This document shows, piece after piece, positions 55,360-64,000 of a DNA stretch of 64,000 nucleotides. The position numbers were made by a program, and so were the translations under genes. The notes beneath the pieces are model-generated. The model was not told where the DNA came from, ran no database searches, and worked only from the letters and a program-made list of their open reading frames with translations. The DNA comes from Thalassospira profundimaris (GTDB lineage Bacteria > Pseudomonadota > Alphaproteobacteria > Rhodospirillales > Thalassospiraceae), in contig NZ_JPWH01000006.1 of NCBI RefSeq assembly GCF_003326755.1, positions 124,001-188,000 of the forward strand, written 5' to 3'. The stretch's first letter is position 1; each line of letters begins with the position of its first letter.

Positions 55360-56561
55360 AAATTGTCTTTGTCCATCGTCGTGGGCCGGGACAATTTGTA
55401 CATCTTGCCTGTCACCTGGCCAATGCCGGGTGGCAGGTATCGTTTCTGTGTGAAGGCATGAATGTCAGGTTGCCGGGCATTCGTGTCCTTACACACCGTT
55501 CGCCCGATGCCCTGCCCGCCCATGCCAGGCCGGCAAGCCCACCGGATTTGCACACCGAAATCGGCCATCAGGCAGCCGATACACTGGCAACCCTGATCGC
55601 CAAAGAAGGCAAACCCGACATCGTCTTTGGCCATATTGGCTGGGGCAGCATGATGTTTGCCCGCGATGTTCTGCCCGACAGGCCACTTTTGGGCTATTGC
55701 GAACATTTTTATCATGCAACTGGTCGCGATGTCGGCTTTGACCCGCAGGAACGGGTCTCGCTCAACCAGCGTAAACTGCTGCGCCTGCGCAATAGCAGCC
55801 AGCTTTTGACGCTGGAACAAATCGATGCTGGCATCAGCCCGACACAGTGGCAAAAATCCGCCTATCCCAAATTGTTGCGCGGCAAAATTGGCGTATGCCA
55901 CGATGGTATCGACATGCAGCGATGCAAACCCGATGCAAATGTGAAATTCGCCCTGCCCGATGGGCGCGTGATTGACCGCAACACCCCGGTCATCACCTAT
56001 GTGGCGCGCGACCTCGAACCTTATCGCGGGTTTCCCCAATTCATGCGAGCGGCGGCCAAAGTGGCCCGGTCCCATCCCGATGCCCTGTTTCTGGTGGCTG
56101 GCGGTGACGGGGTCAGCTATGGCGTGCCCGCCCCCGATGGCCGCCCGTGGCGCGAAATCATGATGGAGGAAACCGGCATCGACCCGTCACGCATTGTGTT
56201 TCTCGGGCAAATCCCGCATGAACAACTGGTTGCCCTGTTTCAAATCAGCCGGGCGCATGTCTATCTGACATTTCCCTTTGTTCTGTCCTGGTCGGTATTG
56301 GAAGCAATGGCGTGCGGCGCACTTGTGATTGGCTCGCGCACCGGCCCGGTGGAGGAAGTCATTTATCATGGCAAAAACGGCCTGCTGACCGATTTTTGGG
56401 ACAGCGATGCCCTGGCCCACCAGATAGGCGATGTTCTGGATCATCCGCAGCGTTATGTTGCCTTGCGCCAGGCCGCCCGGCATATGGTAGCCAAACGATA
56501 CGAGTTGGGGCACTGCCTTGCCCGCCAGACCGGCGCACTGGAACGCCTGGCGGCAGGTTAG
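55356..56561 (+). CDS. Glycosyltransferase family 4 protein
   Basis: A 401-residue GT-B enzyme translationally coupled to the LdtR-like gene. The N-domain begins MKIVFVHRRGPGQFVHL. The C-domain has VFLGQIPHEQLVALFQISRAHVYLTFPFVLSWSVLEAMACGALVIGSRTGPVEE, with SVLEAMACG as the GT4 donor-binding motif. Being separated from the main polysaccharide operon but adjacent to its presumed regulator, it may be the regulated step in that pathway (inference). Confidence 0.88.
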   Translation: MKIVFVHRRGPGQFVHLACHLANAGWQVSFLCEGMNVRLPGIRVLTHRSPDALPAHARPASPPDLHTEIGHQAADTLATLIAKEGKPDIVFGHIGWGSMMFARDVLPDRPLLGYCEHFYHATGRDVGFDPQERVSLNQRKLLRLRNSSQLLTLEQIDAGISPTQWQKSAYPKLLRGKIGVCHDGIDMQRCKPDANVKFALPDGRVIDRNTPVITYVARDLEPYRGFPQFMRAAAKVARSHPDALFLVAGGDGVSYGVPAPDGRPWREIMMEETGIDPSRIVFLGQIPHEQLVALFQISRAHVYLTFPFVLSWSVLEAMACGALVIGSRTGPVEEVIYHGKNGLLTDFWDSDALAHQIGDVLDHPQRYVALRQAARHMVAKRYELGHCLARQTGALERLAAG

Positions 56562-56578
56562 CAGGAGTTGTCTCTGCC

Positions 56579-57061
56579 TCACACAACCCTGCACTGACAG
56601 GGCCGGAAACCACGCGGCCCTGCATCGCGATCATGCAGGGGGATACGCCGATACAGGGCCCAGTCCTTTACCCCTTCGGGCGTACTTCCGGCAATCAGCC
56701 ATAAAAACCCGGCCTGCTCTGCCCGTTCAAGGTCGGTGCGCGATGGCAGGATGTTGCCGTTGGGATGCGAATGATAACAGCCGATAATCTCCTCGCCGCG
56801 ATCCCGCACTGCGCGGTGGGTACGCAACAGCAACCCTGGATCAATTTCAAATGTCATGGCCGGGTCATCGGCGACATTACCCGAAACAACAATCCGCGAA
56901 ATATTCATTTCACAGACTGTTTCATCGCTGTCCAGGCCGCCATCTGGCGCGTTTGTGCGGCCAATCAACAATCCGCAGCATTCCATCGGCCAGCTTTGCG
57001 CCGCATGATCCAGGATTTCATCAAGCACCTGTTGTGAAATGACGACCCGATCCACCATCAT
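56579..57061 (-). CDS. JAMM (Mov34/MPN/PAD-1) metalloprotease family protein
   Basis: A protein of about 160 residues with a full JAMM zinc site: the glutamate in PMECCGLLIG, then YHSHPNGNILPSRTDLE, giving His-x-His and Asp in the proper H-x-H-x(10)-D spacing. Bacterial members release C-terminal ubiquitin-like or cysteine-carrier extensions. No sulphur-carrier gene is adjacent. The longest frame starts at 57088; the paired ATGs at 57061/57058 are preferred because the family begins close to VDRVVIS. It is convergent with the glycosyltransferase gene. Confidence 0.85.
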   Translation of the reverse strand: MMVDRVVISQQVLDEILDHAAQSWPMECCGLLIGRTNAPDGGLDSDETVCEMNISRIVVSGNVADDPAMTFEIDPGLLLRTHRAVRDRGEEIIGCYHSHPNGNILPSRTDLERAEQAGFLWLIAGSTPEGVKDWALYRRIPLHDRDAGPRGFRPCQCRVV

Positions 57062-57118
57062 CACGATCACCACACCCTGCCAAATCACTTCACGGTTTTA
57101 TACGAAAAGCCGCTGTGC

Positions 57119-57520
57119 TCAGTTTGGCTTCATCAGCAAAATCTGGCCCAGTACACTTTTGTCGATCATGGAAACAACCACGATGCGCGCGCCCTTTGGC
57201 CCGGTAAGATGCAAAAAGGCCCGATCACCATCAATCCGGAAGGACAGCAGCGTTTCATCCGCCGCCAGATCGACATTAATGGTGCCAAAAGGCGCATCAA
57301 GCGGATCTTCAATTTCATCATTATTGTCGTTTGCCGGGGCGGTATCGGTGTTGCCCGCGCCATCCGAAATCGGGGCCTGTGGTTCCAGACTGACGGTCTG
57401 GGTTGTTGAATTGCCTGCCTGTCGGGTGGCCTTGTCACGCTGCAAACCATAAACCACCAGCACAATGCCAATCAGAATCAACACCGCCATGACGGCCACA
57501 AGTATTTTTATAACGCGCAT
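57119..57520 (-). CDS. Small single-pass membrane protein of unknown function
   Basis: A 133-residue protein. The N-terminal helix (about 5-25) is followed by an acidic Asn/Asp-rich linker and a compact C-terminal domain of about 65 residues (NVDLAADETLLSFRIDGDRAFLHL) that would be periplasmic. I do not recognise a family. The frame opens at 57538, but the ATG at 57520 follows AGGAC and begins right before the helix. It lies 57 bases upstream of the JAMM gene on the same strand, and is divergent from rluD. Confidence 0.7.
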   Translation of the reverse strand: MRVIKILVAVMAVLILIGIVLVVYGLQRDKATRQAGNSTTQTVSLEPQAPISDGAGNTDTAPANDNNDEIEDPLDAPFGTINVDLAADETLLSFRIDGDRAFLHLTGPKGARIVVVSMIDKSVLGQILLMKPN

Positions 57521-57641
57521 ATTCGTCCTGCACCCCAAAGCAAAGCAACAACCTGCACCATACAGAAAGACTGTTCTTCAACCAAGGCATTCCCCGTATG
57601 ATGTCCTGAATAAACACATATCACCCCGCAATGTTGGGCAA

Positions 57642-57669
57642 TTGCAAATAACTGTTTTTTCGCTATGTT
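57642..57669 (+). promoter_or_regulatory. Candidate sigma-70 promoter for rluD
   Basis: TTGCAA (57642-57647) and TATGTT (57664-57669) are spaced by 16 bases and lie about 100 bases upstream of the rluD ATG. Both hexamers match consensus at 4 of 6 positions. Confidence 0.35.
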
Positions 57670-57766
57670 GCGCCAGCTCGACTGGCAAGCCTGTTGCAAG
57701 CTGCTAACATATTGCGCTTGTGGTTCTGCCACGCCTCCCGACCCTTAGTGATGAAATTGTTCTGCC

Positions 57767-58765
57767 ATGTCCGATGCGACCCTTGATGAAGACAATCTGG
57801 TTTATGTCACCCGGTCCGAAGATGCCGGGGAACGTCTGGACCGGGTCCTGGCCCGCGCATGGCCGCAGGAATCACGCTCGCGGTTAAAAGCCCTGATCAC
57901 CGACGGACATCTGACAATTGACGGTACCGTCAAAGACAGTGTGTCGGTCAAGGTGCGGGCCGGGCAAACCATGCTTCTGGAAATCCCGCCCGCCGAACCG
58001 GCGATCCCCGAAGCCGAAACCATTGCGCTTGATGTTTTATATGAAGATGACGACCTGCTGGTGATCAACAAACCGGCGGGCATGGTGGTGCACCCGGCAG
58101 CCGGCAATGAAAGCGGCACGCTGGTAAACGCCCTTTTGGCCCATTGCGGTGACAGTCTTTCGGGTATTGGCGGGGTTAAGCGCCCCGGCATTGTCCATCG
58201 CCTGGACAAGGACACCAGCGGGGCAATGGTGGTTGCCAAAAACGATATGGCACACCGCGCCCTTTCCCGGCTATTTGCCGAGGACAAGGAAAATATCGAG
58301 CGCACCTATGTTGCGATTGTGTGGGGCGTTCCCTCTCCGGCCGAGGGCAAAATCGCGGGAAATATCGGTCGCAGCCCGCGAAACCGCAAGAAAATGGCCG
58401 TTCTCACCACCGGGGGAAAACCAGCCCTTACCTACTATAAGGTGATAGAGAATCGGCCCGACTCCTTGGCATCTGTCGTCAAATGCAGGCTTGCAACGGG
58501 GCGTACACACCAAATACGGGTACACATGGCCCATATCGGGCACTCACTTGTATGTGATCCAGTTTACAGTAAATCTCGTCCGGTTAGGCACCTCTCCCCG
58601 TCCTCCCAGGCCGTTCTCGCCAATTTCGGGAAACAGGCGTTACATGCGCAAACCCTTGGTTTTGCTCACCCCAGGACAGGGGAATTCATCAGTTTCAAGG
58701 CCCCCCTTCCAGACGATCTCATAGCTATATATATGGCACTAAACCTATCCTTAAGTTTCATATGA
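57767..58765 (+). CDS. rluD: 23S rRNA pseudouridine synthase RluD family
   Basis: A 332-residue RNA-modifying enzyme. An N-terminal S4 domain (about 22-85) is followed by the RluA/RluD catalytic domain with PGIVHRLDKDTSG (140-152), whose Asp147 is the catalytic residue. RluD makes pseudouridines in helix 69 of 23S rRNA. The close position of rpoH downstream is a common alphaproteobacterial arrangement. It could be RluC or RluA by sequence alone; the length and S4 domain favour RluD. Confidence 0.93.
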   Translation: MSDATLDEDNLVYVTRSEDAGERLDRVLARAWPQESRSRLKALITDGHLTIDGTVKDSVSVKVRAGQTMLLEIPPAEPAIPEAETIALDVLYEDDDLLVINKPAGMVVHPAAGNESGTLVNALLAHCGDSLSGIGGVKRPGIVHRLDKDTSGAMVVAKNDMAHRALSRLFAEDKENIERTYVAIVWGVPSPAEGKIAGNIGRSPRNRKKMAVLTTGGKPALTYYKVIENRPDSLASVVKCRLATGRTHQIRVHMAHIGHSLVCDPVYSKSRPVRHLSPSSQAVLANFGKQALHAQTLGFAHPRTGEFISFKAPLPDDLIAIYMALNLSLSFI

Positions 58766-58790
58766 CGTATACTTTTCTCTTAAATTTATA

Positions 58791-58818
58791 TTGACGCCTC
58801 CTAATACCTCTGTATACC
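58791..58818 (+). promoter_or_regulatory. Candidate sigma-70 promoter for rpoH
   Basis: TTGACG (58791-58796) and TATACC (58813-58818), 16 bases apart, sit 56 bases upstream of the rpoH ATG. The -35 matches at 5 of 6 positions, the -10 at 4 of 6. Confidence 0.55.
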
Positions 58819-58874
58819 TTGTCATCAGTGCTTGGGGTTCACGCACGATTTAATGATCGCATTGGGAGGCACCA

Positions 58875-59732
58875 ATGAAACAAGGTAATGCAGCAGAATT
58901 GTCGATCTCGCCGGATGGTTTGACGGGCTACTTACAGCGTATCCGTCGCTACCCGATGTTGGCACCAGAGATCGAAACCGCCCTTGCGGAACGCTACCGG
59001 GATCACGAGGACGATAAGGCGGCAGAAAAACTGATCACCAGTCATCTGCGTCTGGTTGCAAAAATCGCGATGTCGTATCGTGGTTATGGCCTCCCGATCA
59101 ACGAACTGATTTCCGAAGGCAATATCGGCCTTCTCCAGGCTGTCAAACGCTTTGACCCGGACAAGGGCTTTCGCCTGGCAACTTATGCCATGTGGTGGAT
59201 CCGTGCCGCCATTCAGGAATATATCCTGCATTCCTGGTCGCTGGTAAAAATCGGCACGACGGCCTCACAGAAAAAGCTGTTCTTTAACCTGCGCAAACTG
59301 AAAAACCAGATGCAGGCCATTGAAGAAGGCGACATGACCCGCGAACAGGTCGAGGCCATTGCCGAGAAACTGAACGTGTCGGAAGACGATGTTGTCATGA
59401 TGAACCGCCGCCTCTCCGGCCCGGATCACTCGCTGAATGCGGCAGTCCGGGTAGACGGCGAAGGCGAATGGCTGGACTGGCTTGAAAGCGACGAAGAAGA
59501 CCAGGAAACCCGGATGGGACGCCGCCAGGAATTTGTTCAGCGCATGTCGATGCTCAAATCCGCGATGTCGGGCTTGAATGACCGTGAACGTGACATCCTG
59601 ACACAGCGTCGCCTGTACGAAACGCCGGTGACACTTGAAAACCTGAGCATGACTTACGGCATTTCGCGCGAACGGATCCGCCAAATCGAAGTTCGCGCCT
59701 TTGAAAAAATCTGCCAGAAGATGCAGGGGTAA
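58875..59732 (+). CDS. rpoH: RNA polymerase heat-shock sigma factor RpoH
   Basis: A 285-residue sigma-32 family factor. Region 2 has LRLVAKIAMSYRGYGLPINELISEGNIGL and the -10 recognition helix AMWWIRAAIQEYIL. The RpoH box QKKLFFNLR is at 132-140, and region 4 ends with the HTH NLSMTYGISRERIRQIE. It directs heat-shock and envelope-stress transcription. GGGAGG precedes the ATG. It is transcribed alone between a promoter and a terminator; alphaproteobacteria often have more than one RpoH. Confidence 0.95.
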   Translation: MKQGNAAELSISPDGLTGYLQRIRRYPMLAPEIETALAERYRDHEDDKAAEKLITSHLRLVAKIAMSYRGYGLPINELISEGNIGLLQAVKRFDPDKGFRLATYAMWWIRAAIQEYILHSWSLVKIGTTASQKKLFFNLRKLKNQMQAIEEGDMTREQVEAIAEKLNVSEDDVVMMNRRLSGPDHSLNAAVRVDGEGEWLDWLESDEEDQETRMGRRQEFVQRMSMLKSAMSGLNDRERDILTQRRLYETPVTLENLSMTYGISRERIRQIEVRAFEKICQKMQG

Positions 59733-59783
59733 CAGCATTCCAGCATGGCGGGCAGAAAGAACCCTGCAGTTTTGCCCGCGCGG

Positions 59784-59815
59784 AAGAACGGCCATTGGCC
59801 GTTCTTGCTGTTTAT
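59784..59815 (+). terminator. Rho-independent terminator after rpoH
   Basis: AAGAACGGCC (59784-59793) and GGCCGTTCTT (59797-59806) form a perfect 10-bp stem with a 3-base loop, followed by GCTGTTTATA. The T-run is short but the position, 52 bases after the stop, is right. Confidence 0.6.
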
Positions 59816-59862
59816 ATGCGACCTGCTGCAAACGGCACCTGCCCTTTGCAAAACATCACGGT

Positions 59863-60357
59863 TTAGCGATGACCTTTTTCAATTTCGGAAATCAGGTTTT
59901 CGCCCCAGATCTTGACCAGTTCGCGCTGTTGTTCGCGAAGCTCCACTGTTCGCCGCTGGGCTGTCAGATTTAGTACATTGGCCACAATAGGCGGCATCGC
60001 CAGGTACATCAGCCATCCCAGCCCGGCCGCACCATACATGATCACCATCGTCATCGGATCAAGCAGTTGCTGGGTGGCAATCGACACACTTTGCCCGCCC
60101 TCATGCCAAAGCTCCATCACATAGGGGGCCACCCCGGAAAAATTCAGCCCGAAAACACACCGCGCAAGATAGCGCCCCTGATGGCGATCAAAGAAAAAGG
60201 CCAGCACGGACGGAAGCAAACCAACCACCAGTGTAATGAAGGTTGGCAAAGCAACCATAAACAGCAAAACGCCCATCACCAGAATGGCAAAGAACGATAG
60301 TCCGCCAGACTTTTTCGATTTCGCGCCTTTTGCTGCCTTGTCCTTGTTTTTTGCCAT
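59863..60357 (-). CDS. Membrane protein of unknown function, partner of the pseudokinase gene
   Basis: A 164-residue protein. A lysine-rich N-terminus (about 17 residues) precedes two membrane helices (about 20-55), a loop, and two more helices (about 100-135), then a basic/amphipathic C-terminus (QRRTVELREQQRELVKIW). No family was recognised. It lies 10 bases downstream of the kinase-like gene and is surely co-transcribed with it. Confidence 0.75.
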   Translation of the reverse strand: MAKNKDKAAKGAKSKKSGGLSFFAILVMGVLLFMVALPTFITLVVGLLPSVLAFFFDRHQGRYLARCVFGLNFSGVAPYVMELWHEGGQSVSIATQQLLDPMTMVIMYGAAGLGWLMYLAMPPIVANVLNLTAQRRTVELREQQRELVKIWGENLISEIEKGHR

Positions 60358-60367
60358 TACCTGCCCC

Positions 60368-62494
60368 TTACCACACCGTCATCATAAACAGGGCCGATAC
60401 CGTCAGAAGCGCAATCATCGTCGAGGCAAATGATGCCACCTGGCGACCGATCTGCTCGGCCAGGATCATGCGGGCCGGGCCCGATGTTTCCAGATCAAAG
60501 ACCTCGCTATCGGCGGCAGAATATTCTTCGACAGCGGAAATGAATTCGTCCTGATCCTTGCGCCGTTCCTTTTCATCATTGATCAGATTATAAAGCTCAA
60601 CCAGATTGCCGCGTTTTGCCAGCTTGGGAATTTCCCGTTCCACCTTTTCACGCCGTTCGCGGCTATGAAAAACCTTTGTCGCCGGTTCCATCAAACGCGC
60701 CACCCACAGGCCAAGATGGGGCAGGCTGTCAGGTCCGTGACGCCATTGCACCAGGGCCAAAAGGCTGATGATCGACCGGCTGAATTCCACCTCATCCCCC
60801 GGATTTTGCAGCGCGGTTAATTGCGGTTCGGTATCATCCTGCAAGCGCACGGCAATAAAGGCGGCGATATGCCGGTCAACCGGCCAACTGCTGTGCGGGG
60901 TGACAGATGCCACCTTTTCCAGGGCCGGCAAAAGCTGGGCGATGTGAATGACATATTCATTTTCGACAAGCGGGCTGAGGCAATGCTGGTTTTTGACCAG
61001 CGCATACAGGCAGCGTTCATAACCATATCCCATGCTTTGCTGCTGCATGTAATAGCGCAGACCTTTGTAAACCTGCTGCTGGGACTGGATTTCAGGGCGA
61101 AAGCCGCTAATGCGCGAGAACCAGAAGGTCGGCAAATCACGCACCACGACTTCGGAAAAGGCCTGTGCCCCCTTGCCATGCTGCACATCATAAGACAGCA
61201 TCGGCCCCAATCCGTCGAGCATCGCCGAAAAGCCCTTGTGCCGTACCGGCCCGTTGGGATCCAGAATGGCAATACCCCGCGATACCAGCACGTCTTCGGC
61301 GGTCCGTTTATCGCTGCCCGACCACGCCATTTGTCGCATGGCCTCGGACATGGCCTTGGACCGGTCGGCATCATTCATGCCACGGCGCAACCACACCTCG
61401 ACCACACCATCGCGCAGGGGGGCAAGCGATGCCGCCCAATTATTAAAAATACCGTTGGCAAGGCCGCGCGCGGTATAATAATCGCGCCCGCCAATATTTT
61501 GCGCCCGGGCGGCCCGGCGTTCGGTATTGCCCTGCACCGGCTTGACCCGGCGGCCATCGAGCCAGTTATTCAGCTCTGTCAGGCCCCAGCGTTCCTCGTA
61601 ATCATCACATAACATGCCCCGGATGGGTTCGATCAGGGTCAGGGGAAGTTTTTCCTGCGCGGCAAGTGTCTGAAACGAGCCCCGCGCCAGTTTCATATCG
61701 ACAATTTCCTTGTCGGAAAACTTTGATAGCGGCGTATGACCAATCCCCAGGGCGGCAATGGTAATGCCCAGGGCATACATGTCATCCGACAGCGCCCCTG
61801 CCCCGCGCCCGGCAGGTTCGGCAAGCATCCGGTCAATCGGTTCATAAACAATGGGCTGGGCAAACCCCGCCGGACAGGACGCACAGTCCCCGGCAATAAC
61901 GCTGGCGCGTTTTTCATCAGCGAAGAAAAGATTATCCGCCCGGATATTGCGATGGGCGAGATTTTTGTCTGATAAAACCGTTAAAATATTGATCAGCGGC
62001 ACAATCACCGTCGATGGCAGATCATGCTCGTCAATAACGGCTTTTTTGCCCCCATCGGTAAAAACCTTGCTGCCACCCGGCTTGGCGTAAAAACAGACAA
62101 TCGTGCTGCGATCAAGTGGCGGCCAATAAACAATATCGTAATCCAGCAGGTCCAATTGCCCACCGATACGAATCCCCGAAAGCACGCGCAACAGTTCCGA
62201 TCGGGTAGGCAATGTCGGATCAGCGACAAGTGCAAAAATGGCGCCGTCATCCCGCTTGATGCCTTCGGCAACAAAGGCCTGTGACGGACCACTATCAAAT
62301 TCAGGCAGCCTCAGATCGGGAAAAACCCGAAAATTGCCAACATCAACATGCCTGCCACCGCCGGTTCTGGGCGGCGGCGCATCTGACGACGGTGCTTTCT
62401 GGTCTGCCTGACCACGTCCCGCTTCATCATCTTCCAGGTCCATATCCGCCCCGGATGACGTATCGTCGGGCTGCATCTTTGCGTTATCAGCCAT
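60368..62494 (-). CDS. Protein-kinase-like (pseudokinase) protein with C-terminal membrane helix
   Basis: A 708-residue protein. The N-terminal 50 residues are acidic and disordered. A kinase-like fold spans about 60-330, with HRNIRADNLFF (181-191) at the catalytic loop, GDC (202-204) at the DFG position and DDMYALGIT (238-246) as the subdomain IX helix. The catalytic Asp of HRD is Asn183, the usual VAIK lysine is not evident, and DFG is DCA, so it may be inactive. A long helical central domain follows and the last 25 residues are one membrane helix. It is the first gene of a two-gene operon. Confidence 0.75.
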   Translation of the reverse strand: MADNAKMQPDDTSSGADMDLEDDEAGRGQADQKAPSSDAPPPRTGGGRHVDVGNFRVFPDLRLPEFDSGPSQAFVAEGIKRDDGAIFALVADPTLPTRSELLRVLSGIRIGGQLDLLDYDIVYWPPLDRSTIVCFYAKPGGSKVFTDGGKKAVIDEHDLPSTVIVPLINILTVLSDKNLAHRNIRADNLFFADEKRASVIAGDCASCPAGFAQPIVYEPIDRMLAEPAGRGAGALSDDMYALGITIAALGIGHTPLSKFSDKEIVDMKLARGSFQTLAAQEKLPLTLIEPIRGMLCDDYEERWGLTELNNWLDGRRVKPVQGNTERRAARAQNIGGRDYYTARGLANGIFNNWAASLAPLRDGVVEVWLRRGMNDADRSKAMSEAMRQMAWSGSDKRTAEDVLVSRGIAILDPNGPVRHKGFSAMLDGLGPMLSYDVQHGKGAQAFSEVVVRDLPTFWFSRISGFRPEIQSQQQVYKGLRYYMQQQSMGYGYERCLYALVKNQHCLSPLVENEYVIHIAQLLPALEKVASVTPHSSWPVDRHIAAFIAVRLQDDTEPQLTALQNPGDEVEFSRSIISLLALVQWRHGPDSLPHLGLWVARLMEPATKVFHSRERREKVEREIPKLAKRGNLVELYNLINDEKERRKDQDEFISAVEEYSAADSEVFDLETSGPARMILAEQIGRQVASFASTMIALLTVSALFMMTVW

Positions 62495-62594
62495 CGGACC
62501 CGCAATTTAAAAGTTCTTGAACACTTTAAACGATACTTCCCTTAACCGTTGCGGGCAAGACGTTATCGCCGAACGCGAAGAACCAGCCCCATAC

Positions 62595-62623
62595 AAAAAC
62601 CGCCCGGCAATGCGGGCGGTTTT
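62595..62623 (-). terminator. Rho-independent terminator of purA
   Basis: AAAACCGCCCG (62596-62606) and CGGGCGGTTTT (62613-62623) form an 11-bp stem with a 6-base loop. On the minus strand it runs into a run of T about 22 bases after the purA stop. Confidence 0.85.
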
Positions 62624-62645
62624 CGCATCAATATCCGATGACGAC

Positions 62646-63941
62646 TCAGGCACTGAACGGGTCGTGAACCAAAATGGTATCATCGCGTTCCGGGCTGGTG
62701 GACAACAACGCCACCGGGGCCTCGATCAACTCTTCGATCCGGCGGACATATTTGATCGCACTGGCAGGTAAATCGGCCCAGCTACGCGCGCCCATCGTGG
62801 TTTCCGACCAGCCGGGAATGGTTTCATAAACCGGTTTGGCCTTTGCTTGCAGGCGCTGATTGGCGGGCAGGTAATCGTAAATTTCGCCGTCAATGTCATA
62901 ACCGGTGCAGATTTTGATTTCATCAAAACCGTCCAGCACATCAAGCTTGGTCAGCGCAATGCCGTGAATGCCATTGACCTTGACCGACTGGCGGACAAGG
63001 GCGGCATCAAACCAGCCACAACGCCGTTTGCGCCCCGTCACCACGCCAAATTCATGGCCGCGTTCGCCCAGGCGTTCGCCATCGGCATCAAACAGCTCTG
63101 ACGGAAACGGTCCTTCGCCAACGCGGGTGGTGTATGCCTTGGTAATGCCCAGAACATAACCAACGCCCGACGGGCCAATACCCGAACCACCGGCAGCCGA
63201 CCCCGAAATGGTGTTCGACGAAGTGACAAACGGGTACGTGCCGTGGTCAATATCAAGCATGGTGCCCTGCGCACCTTCAAACAGGATACGCTTGCCCGCT
63301 TCCTTGATCTGGTTAAGCGATTTCCAGACGGTATCGGAAAACGGCAGAATCTTGGGCGCGATTTCCTTAAGCTGTTCCAGCAATTCTGCCCCGTCCACTT
63401 CCGGCTGGCCCAGCCCACGCAAAAGCGCATTATGATGCGTCAAAAGGTTTTCCACCTTGGCGGCCAGCAATTCTTCATCCGCCAGATCACCAACACGAAT
63501 GGCCCGGCGCCCCACACGGTCCTCATAAGCCGGGCCAATACCCCGGCCGGTGGTGCCGATTTTGTTATTGCCGGTTGCAGCAGCCTCGCGCGCCTTGTCC
63601 AGATTGCCATGCAAAGGCAGGATCAGGCAGGCATTTTCAGCAATACGCAGGTTTTCCGGCGTGATGGTCACACCCTGTTCCTGCAGGCGCGAAATTTCGG
63701 CCAGCAATGCCCACGGGTCAACCACAACGCCATTGCCAATGACTGACAATTTCCTGTCGCGCACAATACCCGATGGCAACAGGCTCAGTTTATAAACCTT
63801 GCCATCAATGACCAGCGTATGACCGGCATTGTGACCACCCTGAAAGCGAACGACAACATCGGCACGTTCCGAAAGCCAGTCAACGATCTTGCCTTTACCT
63901 TCGTCCCCCCACTGGGAACCGATCACGGCAACATTGGTCAT
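62646..63941 (-). CDS. purA: Adenylosuccinate synthetase
   Basis: A 431-residue GTP-dependent enzyme that joins IMP and aspartate, the first committed step of AMP synthesis. The P-loop [11 protein letters not shown] is near residues 8-18, then the catalytic HNAGHT, the IMP-binding [13 protein letters not shown], and [15 protein letters not shown] precedes the ATG at 63941; a start at 63968 is unnecessary. It has its own terminator. The 59 bases beyond it to the window end hold an imperfect hairpin (GGCCTTTT with AAAAAGCC) but no further gene start. Confidence 0.96.
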   Translation of the reverse strand: MTNVAVIGSQWGDEGKGKIVDWLSERADVVVRFQGGHNAGHTLVIDGKVYKLSLLPSGIVRDRKLSVIGNGVVVDPWALLAEISRLQEQGVTITPENLRIAENACLILPLHGNLDKAREAAATGNNKIGTTGRGIGPAYEDRVGRRAIRVGDLADEELLAAKVENLLTHHNALLRGLGQPEVDGAELLEQLKEIAPKILPFSDTVWKSLNQIKEAGKRILFEGAQGTMLDIDHGTYPFVTSSNTISGSAAGGSGIGPSGVGYVLGITKAYTTRVGEGPFPSELFDADGERLGERGHEFGVVTGRKRRCGWFDAALVRQSVKVNGIHGIALTKLDVLDGFDEIKICTGYDIDGEIYDYLPANQRLQAKAKPVYETIPGWSETTMGARSWADLPASAIKYVRRIEELIEAPVALLSTSPERDDTILVHDPFSA

Positions 63942-64000
63942 CGCAAAACTCCTTGAGCGATAAAACACGGCCTTTTCTTGCGAAAAAGCCTACGCGTCCA

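Overview
The window looks like chromosomal DNA from a free-living, probably marine, alphaproteobacterium of the Rhodospirillales type; a Thalassospira-like organism would fit. This is inferred from moderate GC, the alphaproteobacterial RpoH and PurA neighbourhood, two osmolyte ABC systems and many glycosyltransferases. No rRNA, tRNA, insertion sequence, phage or CRISPR array was seen. About 52 protein genes fill the window densely, many joined by 4-base ATGA stop/start overlaps.

Layout. (1) 107-7913: a SAM methyltransferase, then a minus-strand peptide/oligosaccharide-type ABC importer (fused ATPase, binding protein, two permeases). (2) 7239-14068: a tight minus-strand operon with two MurG-like and two GT4 glycosyltransferases, a histidine phosphatase, a polysaccharide-deacetylase-like protein and a small membrane protein; its product is unknown. 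(3) 14454-22634: an MBL/beta-CASP nuclease, MoeA, an Fe(3+) permease with two paralogous iron-binding proteins (no ATPase gene nearby) and a DEDD exonuclease. (4) 22982-33323: a quaternary-amine island with an orphan betaine-type binding protein, a MarR regulator divergent from proVWX, a DgcA-type flavin demethylase divergent from a TetR regulator, and a second permease/ATPase pair in the choW-choV order without its own binding protein. (5) 33354-50026: a 13-gene minus-strand surface-polysaccharide locus (rfbA, rfbC, rfbD, galE, two pyruvyl transferases, several glycosyltransferases, a methyltransferase, a tail-anchored scaffold-like protein and a secreted propeller-like protein). (6) 50103-56561: an RTX protein made almost wholly of calcium-binding nonapeptides, its type I secretion ATPase and adaptor, and a divergent LdtR-like MarR regulator coupled to another glycosyltransferase. 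(7) 56579-63941: housekeeping and conserved genes: JAMM protease, RluD, RpoH, a membrane protein with a pseudokinase-like protein, and PurA.

How the parts fit. The most suggestive arrangement is region 5 plus region 6. A type I secretion system and a minimal Ca2+-binding RTX protein sit directly upstream of a polysaccharide locus with two pyruvyl transferases. Three proteins of that locus share a recurring GW-x-x-DP-type beta module, and one of them is a GT2-like protein that appears to have lost its metal-binding DXD. This resembles in logic the Caulobacter RsaA S-layer/O-antigen arrangement, but here the RTX protein has no large N-terminal domain. No flippase, polymerase or capsule exporter is in the window, so polysaccharide export must be encoded elsewhere.
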